A DNA stretch of 64,000 bases from Bradyrhizobium sp. Ec3.3 (GTDB lineage: Bacteria > Pseudomonadota > Alphaproteobacteria > Rhizobiales > Xanthobacteraceae), in contig NZ_AXAS01000041.1 in assembly GCF_000472925.1 (NCBI RefSeq), positions 25,969 through 89,968 of the forward strand. The letters run 5' to 3'. A program made the translations under genes and the position numbers. The notes beneath the pieces were generated by a model. It was not told where the DNA came from and ran no database searches. It saw only the letters and a list, made by a program, of their open reading frames with translations. Below, in pieces: positions 59,090 to 64,000 of this stretch. Numbering within the stretch: the first letter of the stretch is position 1; each line of letters begins with the position of its first letter.

Positions 59090-59410
59090 TTACGGCATTT
59101 GCTGGAAGCAAGCGTTGTCGTACTGGGAGTTGGCTTTTGGATTGGCCCCTGAGTTTCCTGCGCCGGATCCAGCGTACACTTTGCTTGGCGTAGGGTTGCC
59201 TAGAGTAGGGAACGGGGAGTTGGTGTTGAGGCTGTCGACCTGACCCGGAGGACTAGCTTGCGCGCCACCGCACGATGCAACACCGGCACCACCTGTACCA
59301 TTCTGGCCTTTGGTCCCTAATACCCTATGGGCGTCCGTGGCGAAGACCGCCCCAGCCGAGGAAACCAGCAGGCAGGCGCCGATAATAAGCGAAGTTGTCG
59401 GGTGTTTCAT
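59090..59410 (-). CDS. Small secreted protein, unknown
   Basis: A 106-residue protein from ATG 59410, preceded by AAAGGGAG. Residues 1-26 are a signal peptide (LIIGACLLVSSAGAVFA). The mature region is Gly/Ala/Ser/Asn-rich with two Cys (GVASCGGAQAS and NACFQQMP at the C-terminus). It also has a repeated-looking GTGGAG and GSGAGNSGANPKANSQYDNACF tail. I recall similar small exported proteins with a YDxACF ending in Bradyrhizobium, but no function is known to me. It is monocistronic. Confidence 0.7.
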   Translation of the reverse strand: MKHPTTSLIIGACLLVSSAGAVFATDAHRVLGTKGQNGTGGAGVASCGGAQASPPGQVDSLNTNSPFPTLGNPTPSKVYAGSGAGNSGANPKANSQYDNACFQQMP

Positions 59411-60084
59411 CTGGACACTCCCTTTCAAGGCTATGTTGCGCATTGGAAAAATCGCGCAGAGAGTTCCGACAGATAGTTCCAGCATATTTATTGATCGTCC
59501 GCTGGTGGGACGTAGTTGCCGATAGCAAACACCAGACGGGCGCATATCATCCGGAAACGATCCAAATTTTTTTGGATCACGTCTTCTCCGGCGTTTTAAA
59601 ATGACAACGGTGACAGATTCTGACAGCGAAGTTAGCGTCACCATGTGGCACCTCACCAGAGCGCAGTGGCGATGCCAGGTCCTGCAAGCCAATGGTGAGA
59701 ATAGCACATCGCGCTACGGCAGGCTGTGCTACGCTGCGGGTTTTCAAACCGCCCCGTGTCTGTTCAGGGTCAATCGCGTCGGTGTTCGTTAAGGCCGCAC
59801 GGCCGTCAATGTCCGCTTCGCGCCGAAGCGACCAAAATACTGCGTCGCCGCGAAATGACGCGAAGGGGCCCAAGAGGAGACATTGGATCAAAGCGGACGC
59901 ACTACTCGTCGGCGTGACTAGCCGACTTCATTTCGCGGCCCTGCTGCATGACCTGCTCTAGACTGTAGCTCGCCGAATTTTGCAGCGGCGGGAAATTGAT
60001 GTAGGTCTCAATGACACCTTGAATGACATGATGCGGCGAGCGGCCCTCATGGGCCGCCCGCATTTCACTTCACGAGCATCCAGG
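59411..60084. other. 674 bp stretch without a gene, containing repeat A8
   Basis: Includes promoter sequence of the small secreted gene, TTTTTTTGGATCACG, and family A copy 8 (59767-59884). Short frames here have no recognisable domain. Confidence 0.55.
59767..59884. repeat. Dispersed repeat family A, copy 8
   Basis: GGGTCAATCGCGTCGG, CAATGTCCGCTTCGCGCCG, AAGCGACCAAAATAC, AAATGACGCGAAGGGGCCCA. Its second half resembles copy 1. Confidence 0.65.
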
Positions 60085-61809
60085 CTACTGGCTGGGGTGC
60101 TGCGTTCCGTTCCTGATCTGCTCGGTGACCTGTTCCAGGTTCCAGCTCTCCGGGCTCTGAAGGGGGGGGAACTGCTTGTAGCTCTCGAGCTCCTTGAGCC
60201 ACAGCTGCTGGCCGAGGGGCAGCATGTTCCAGTCGTAGATGTAAGCCGTGACCGGCCCGGCGATCGCACCGGCGAACGAGTTGGGCGCCGTCTTGTTCCA
60301 CGTGCCCGAGGCCACGGCCTCCTCGAATGGATCGCGCTTGAGGTTCGTCGTGGTGGCCATGAACTGGGTCTGGACGCCGGGGAACGCGAAGCCCGTTGGA
60401 GTTTCGGGCGCGATCGCGAAATACATCTTCCAGTTCTTGTAGCGCACGGCGGACGGGCGCGGGCCCGAATAGTAGAAGAAGACGTCGCGCGCGGAGTTCG
60501 CCGACTTGCCGGTCAGATAGTCGAGCTGGTTGACGCCGTCCAGCTTCGTCTTGACGATGCCCGGGTAGCTGCCCTTCATGATCTGATCATTCAGCGCGTT
60601 GCCCTTCGGCCCGCCCCCGATTTCGACGAGCGTCGGCAGCCAGTCGAGCGACGCGAAGATGTCGTCGTAGACCGTACCCGGCTTGATTTGACCTGGCCAG
60701 CGGATGACCGCCGGCGCGCGCATGCCGCCCTCCCACGTGTTCATCTTCGAGCCCTTGAACGGCGTGGTACCGCCGTCGGGGTAAGTGAAGACTTCAGCGC
60801 CGTTGTCGGTAGTGAACACCACAACCGTGTTGTCGAGCTGGCCCATGTCCTCCAGCTTTTTCAGCACGTAGCCGATGTTGTCGTCCATTTGCTTCATGCC
60901 GGCTTCGTTGACACCCCAGTCCTTGCGGCCGCGCTCACCGACCATGGCCATGTACTTGTCCGACAGCACGGTCGTGATGTGCATGCGCGCCGGGTTGTAC
61001 CAGACGAAGAACGGCGTGTTCGTCTTCCTAGGGTCGTTTCGGTCGAGGAAGTCGATCACCTTGGACGAGATTTCCTCGTCCACTGTCTTCGACCGCTCGA
61101 GCGTCAGCGGCCCCTGGTCCTGACAGGTCTGATTGTTCGACGTGCCATCCGAGGACTTGCACCAGAGCACGTTGCGCGGTGGGGTCAGGCAGGTCGTGGT
61201 CCTGGGATCGACAGCCCCTGGAACGTCGGGCAAGCCGGGGATCGGCGTATTCTTGCACGGCGGCGCAAGCGTCTGCTCCGTCGGGGTACTGTTGATGTCG
61301 GGGAAGCTCACCTGCTGCATCGCATCAAGGTGGTACAAGTAGCCCCAAAATTCCTGGAAGCCGTGCGCCGTGGGCAGCGCGTCGGTATGGTCACCGAGAT
61401 GGTTCTTGCCGAACTCGCCGGTGTTATAGCCAAGATCCCGCAGGAACTTGGCGAGCGCCGGGGTTCCGGGCCGCAGGTAGGACGGGCTCCCCGGGAGCTG
61501 AGGCGGGATCATGCCCGTGCGCAGCGGATTCATGCCGGTGAAGAAGGCATTGCGCCCCGCCGTGCAGCTCTGCTCGGCGTAGTAGGTCATGAACATGCCG
61601 CCTTCGCGGCCGATGCGGTCGATGTTGGGCGTCTCACCGACCATCAAGCCGCGATGGTAGATGCGTGGTTGCATCCAGCCGATGTCGTCGCCCATGATGA
61701 AGAGGATGTTGGGTTTCGCTCCCGGCTGGGCTGAGGCCGGAACGCTTGCCATTGTCGTGGCGGTACACAGCACGACAAGAGCACCCCAGATTGTTCTGAA
61801 CATGCTCAT
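60085..61809 (-). CDS. Periplasmic arylsulfatase (alkaline-phosphatase superfamily)
   Basis: A 574-residue exported sulfatase. ATG 61809 follows TAGGAG; residues 1-28 are a signal peptide (ending ASA). Metal Asp residues are in IMGDDIGW (41-42). The formylglycine motif is Cys82-Thr-Ala-Gly-Arg (EQSCTAGRNAFFTG), a C-x-A-x-R variant of C-x-P-x-R. Further sites are GKNHLGDH (Lys/His), HITTV and FTTDNGAEV (Asp-Asn metal ligands), then TPFKGSKMNTWEGGMRAPAVIRWPG (split). It would release sulfate from aryl or organic sulfate esters. A formylglycine-generating enzyme is not encoded in the window. A perfect FNR/FixK-type box lies 90 bp upstream. Monocistronic. Confidence 0.9.
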   Translation of the reverse strand: MSMFRTIWGALVVLCTATTMASVPASAQPGAKPNILFIMGDDIGWMQPRIYHRGLMVGETPNIDRIGREGGMFMTYYAEQSCTAGRNAFFTGMNPLRTGMIPPQLPGSPSYLRPGTPALAKFLRDLGYNTGEFGKNHLGDHTDALPTAHGFQEFWGYLYHLDAMQQVSFPDINSTPTEQTLAPPCKNTPIPGLPDVPGAVDPRTTTCLTPPRNVLWCKSSDGTSNNQTCQDQGPLTLERSKTVDEEISSKVIDFLDRNDPRKTNTPFFVWYNPARMHITTVLSDKYMAMVGERGRKDWGVNEAGMKQMDDNIGYVLKKLEDMGQLDNTVVVFTTDNGAEVFTYPDGGTTPFKGSKMNTWEGGMRAPAVIRWPGQIKPGTVYDDIFASLDWLPTLVEIGGGPKGNALNDQIMKGSYPGIVKTKLDGVNQLDYLTGKSANSARDVFFYYSGPRPSAVRYKNWKMYFAIAPETPTGFAFPGVQTQFMATTTNLKRDPFEEAVASGTWNKTAPNSFAGAIAGPVTAYIYDWNMLPLGQQLWLKELESYKQFPPLQSPESWNLEQVTEQIRNGTQHPSQ

Positions 61810-62190
61810 GATTACACTCCTACATCTCGGCTGCTGAGGCTTGGGCGTCCGAGCCTGGTCATGAGCCAGAGACAGAATGTCACGTCGTCATGTTGATCTA
61901 GATCAATCAGGGGCCGCTAGGTCGACCAGGCCGGGGAGAGCAGCTTTTGGGCGCGAAGCGGACATTCGATCGGGCCCACAAGTTTGAGAAGTGCCAATAT
62001 CAGGATTTGTGAAATACCCCTCGTCTTCGTCTTGCGACGAACAAGGTCGCAAGTGGCGAGCGTGTCAACATCACTGCCTATTTCTACCATTTTTTCCTGC
62101 CGTGCTTTTTAGGGCACGGTCAAGCGTGCCCAGTTGTGGTCGAATGTCGCAGTAAAGGAGATGTGAGTTTTCGTTTCGAGGGGCCCAGTC
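61810..62190. other. 381 bp divergent intergenic region between arylsulfatase and outer-membrane protein
   Basis: Contains the FNR/FixK-type box (61893-61906) and a hairpin CCGTGC-N8-GCACGG at 62100-62119, about 70 bp before the outer-membrane protein start. No gene is present. Confidence 0.6.
61893..61906. promoter_or_regulatory. FNR/FixK-type box TTGATCTAGATCAA (perfect palindrome)
   Basis: Exact 7+7 palindrome, centred 90 bp upstream of the arylsulfatase ATG and ~290 bp upstream of the outer-membrane protein. The spacing to the arylsulfatase resembles that of the SHOCT gene (83 bp). Confidence 0.7.
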
Positions 62191-63630
62191 ATGAGGAACC
62201 TGTTTCTCCGAGGTGCCGCACTTATTGCACTCAGCGTAAACGTTGCAGCTAACGCAGCCGACATGGCTGTGAAGGCACCGCCCATCCCCGAACCGCCCTA
62301 TAATTGGTCAGGAGGCTACGTCGGCGCTAATTTCGGTGGAGCATGGACCAACGGCAATCTGAATATTCCAAACAACAATTTTTACGGCGGTCTCACCGAG
62401 TTCATTGCTGGCGTTCAGGCGGGCTACAACGTTCAGGCCGGGCACTTTTTGTTCGGCGTCGAGGGTGATTTCGACGGCGCGACGTTCGGCCATCCAGCAC
62501 TGCCGACCCCAACACTTGGCTCAGTTAGTCAGAATTGGATCGGGACAATCGCTGGCCGCGTAGGCCTCGTGGAGGATCGTTGGCTCGTCTATGGAAAGGC
62601 GGGCGGCGGCTGGGTAAACAGCAACGCAACATTGAGCTTTCCGGGCGTCAGTTGGACCGGATCAAACACAAGCTCGGGTTGGCTTGCAGGCGTGGGCGTG
62701 GAATACGGCTTCAAATCGCATTGGACGATCAAGGTCGAGTACGACTATCTTGCACTCTCAAACTGGACTTCGGCGACCTTCCCGCAAATCCAGTTGAACC
62801 GCGACCTTCAAATGGTCAAGTTCGGTGCGAACTACAAGTTCGAGAGCGGCCTTCCCGATGCGGTCGAGCAGACCAGAACCGGCTATTCTCGCGAACCCTC
62901 CGAAGACGAAGACCTGGCCAAAAAATCACAGAACCCAATCGCCGACATGGTCAGCGTTCCGTTCCAAAGCAACACGAATTTCAACGCCGGACCCTTCAAC
63001 CGCACCCAAGAAGTGCTCAACATTCAGCCCGTCGTGCCGTTGCACATCAACGCAGACTGGAACCTGATCGCGCGCACCATCATGCCCGTTATCAGCCAAC
63101 CCAGCCCAATATTTAACAGCAATACGAATGGAATTGGCGATATCACTCAGGAGTTCTTTTTTTCACCCACCCATCCGGGTCCACTGATTTGGGGCCTCGG
63201 TCCAGTCTTTACGATTCCATCCGCGACCGATCCTATCCTTGGACAGGGAAAAGTGCTGCTCGGTCCTACGGCCGTCGCGTTAGTAACGCCGGGACATTGG
63301 GTGATTGGCGTGTTGGTCAACAATCAGTGGTCAATCGGCGGGAATCCGCTGCGGCCGCCCGTGAATGAATTTCTCGCGCAGCCGTTTATCAACTACAACA
63401 TGGCCCACGGCTGGTATCTCACGTCGTCGCCAGTCATCACAGCGAATTGGCTGGCGCCATCGGATCAGCGGTGGACCGTTCCAATCGGTGGCGGCTTTGG
63501 CCGCATATTCAAAATAGGCGACCAGCCGGTGAGCGCAAACATAGCCGGTTATTACAACGTCGTTCGTCCAACCGGCGCGCCAAACTGGCAATTGCGCGCT
63601 GAGCTCTCACTGCTATTTCCGGAGAGATAG
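62191..63630 (+). CDS. Outer-membrane protein: fusion of Omp25/31-type beta-barrel with a second barrel-like domain
   Basis: A 479-residue exported protein. Residues 1-22 are a signal peptide (ending NAA-DMA), then a Pro-rich linker. Residues about 36-217 are an Omp25/31-type (OMP_b-brl) eight-stranded barrel: WSGGYVGANFGGAW, GVQAGYNVQAGHFLFGVEGDF, and the ending VKFGANYKF (214-217) with a C-terminal Phe. A charged linker (EDEDLAKK) leads to a second domain (about 248-479): NPIADMVSVPFQSNTNF, QPVVPLHINADWNLIART, PGHWVIGVLVNNQWS, GWYLTSSPVITANW. This matches proteins often called neuromedin-U-like or transporter-like outer-membrane proteins. Both halves normally occur as separate proteins. The role is unknown. 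Confidence 0.82.
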   Translation: MRNLFLRGAALIALSVNVAANAADMAVKAPPIPEPPYNWSGGYVGANFGGAWTNGNLNIPNNNFYGGLTEFIAGVQAGYNVQAGHFLFGVEGDFDGATFGHPALPTPTLGSVSQNWIGTIAGRVGLVEDRWLVYGKAGGGWVNSNATLSFPGVSWTGSNTSSGWLAGVGVEYGFKSHWTIKVEYDYLALSNWTSATFPQIQLNRDLQMVKFGANYKFESGLPDAVEQTRTGYSREPSEDEDLAKKSQNPIADMVSVPFQSNTNFNAGPFNRTQEVLNIQPVVPLHINADWNLIARTIMPVISQPSPIFNSNTNGIGDITQEFFFSPTHPGPLIWGLGPVFTIPSATDPILGQGKVLLGPTAVALVTPGHWVIGVLVNNQWSIGGNPLRPPVNEFLAQPFINYNMAHGWYLTSSPVITANWLAPSDQRWTVPIGGGFGRIFKIGDQPVSANIAGYYNVVRPTGAPNWQLRAELSLLFPER

Positions 63631-63759
63631 CTAAGCGGACGACACGCAGGTTTCCTCCCGCCCCCTCCATCGCGGGATGACTGCTAATGGCATGGTCCGG
63701 CCGTGCTCCAGCCCCGCCAGTGATCGAAGCTGGTTCGGGGCACCGAAAAGGAGCATGCC

Positions 63760-64000
63760 ATGTCTCAGAAATCTAGCAGCGCAATTGCCGTGGTTGGTAT
63801 CGATATCGGCAAGAACTCGTTTCACGTCGTAGGGCACGATCGGCGTGGTGCGATCGTACTCCGGCAAAAATGGTCGCGTGGCCAGGTCGAGGCGCGACTT
63901 GCCAACCTGGCGCCGTGCCTGATCGGGATGGAGGCTTGCGTCGGCGCGCATCATCTCAGCCGCAAGCTACAGGGACTCGGCCACAATGCCCGGCTGATGC
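63760..64000 (+). CDS. IS110-family transposase, truncated by window end
   Basis: ATG 63760 follows AAAAGGAGC. The first 80 residues show the DEDD-domain start: AIAVVGIDIGKNSFHVVGHD, then GMEACVGAHHLSRKLQGLGH. It differs clearly from the IS110 remnant at 47447, so it is a separate element. The left flank of the element starts somewhere after 63631 (a GGTCCGGCCGTGCTCC-type leader). The C-terminal transposase_20 domain lies beyond the window. Confidence 0.88.
   Translation, partial: MSQKSSSAIAVVGIDIGKNSFHVVGHDRRGAIVLRQKWSRGQVEARLANLAPCLIGMEACVGAHHLSRKLQGLGHNARLM

Overview
The window reads as a high-GC alphaproteobacterial chromosome, most likely Bradyrhizobium or a close relative. This is inferred, not searched. 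The reasons are codon use, Aap- and Liv-type transporters, Omp25/31-type porin-like barrels, short palindromic repeats at gene 3' ends (for example the CCGTCATTGCGAG / CTCGCAATGACGG arms) and a ~115 bp dispersed repeat of a kind I associate with Bradyrhizobium intergenic regions. No rRNA, tRNA or CRISPR array was found.

Bases 1-36,100 are core-like, dense metabolic DNA. From left to right they hold: a truncated class-III aminotransferase, an RpiR regulator and a two-permease Aap-like amino-acid ABC module without its binding protein or ATPase (1-4.5 kb); a secreted polyhydroxyalkanoate depolymerase, an amidase, an atypical SDR and a tartrate/D-malate dehydrogenase (4.6-9.7 kb); a LysR-controlled M20 amidohydrolase / DUF1445 hydro-lyase pair followed by a complete five-gene Liv-type ABC transporter (10.5-18.3 kb); a complete four-enzyme threonate (tetronate) catabolic set, otnC / ltnD-otnI-otnK, with a 67-residue gene coupled to otnC (18.5-22.4 kb); a chemoreceptor; and a long acyl-CoA degradation neighbourhood with a thiolase-like protein, nitronate monooxygenase, two acyl-CoA dehydrogenases, two crotonases, SDR, VOC protein, APH-like kinase and DUF6285 protein (24.4-36.1 kb).

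Bases 36,100-64,000 look accessory. Genes are spaced further apart, AT-richer by eye, and separated by at least eight copies of the ~115 bp repeat (family A) and two copies of another (family B, at 36.4 and 53.7 kb). There is a tyrosine recombinase at the left end, a frameshifted IS110 transposase, a MITE-like element with 34 bp inverted ends, and the start of another IS110 at the right edge. Cargo includes an adenylate cyclase-TolB-TPR protein, a secreted protein with 30 consecutive glycines, a GH1 beta-glucosidase / BASS symporter / membrane-fusion operon divergent from a GH3 beta-glucosidase, an HdeA-like chaperone, a secreted Cache protein, small membrane proteins, a MacAB-like exporter, an arylsulfatase and an unusual double-barrel outer-membrane protein.

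The points most worth checking are these: (i) an in-frame TAA inside the twin-arginine signal peptide of the GH3 enzyme and an in-frame TAG replacing a probable Trp codon in a DUF1772 gene; (ii) three TTGA-N6-TCAA (FNR/FixK-type) boxes, upstream of GH3, the SHOCT protein and the arylsulfatase, suggesting oxygen control of parts of the accessory region; (iii) the fusion of two outer-membrane barrel families in one 479-residue protein; (iv) the glycine-homopolymer protein; (v) the MITE-like element. I did not find a clearly new defence or mobile system.
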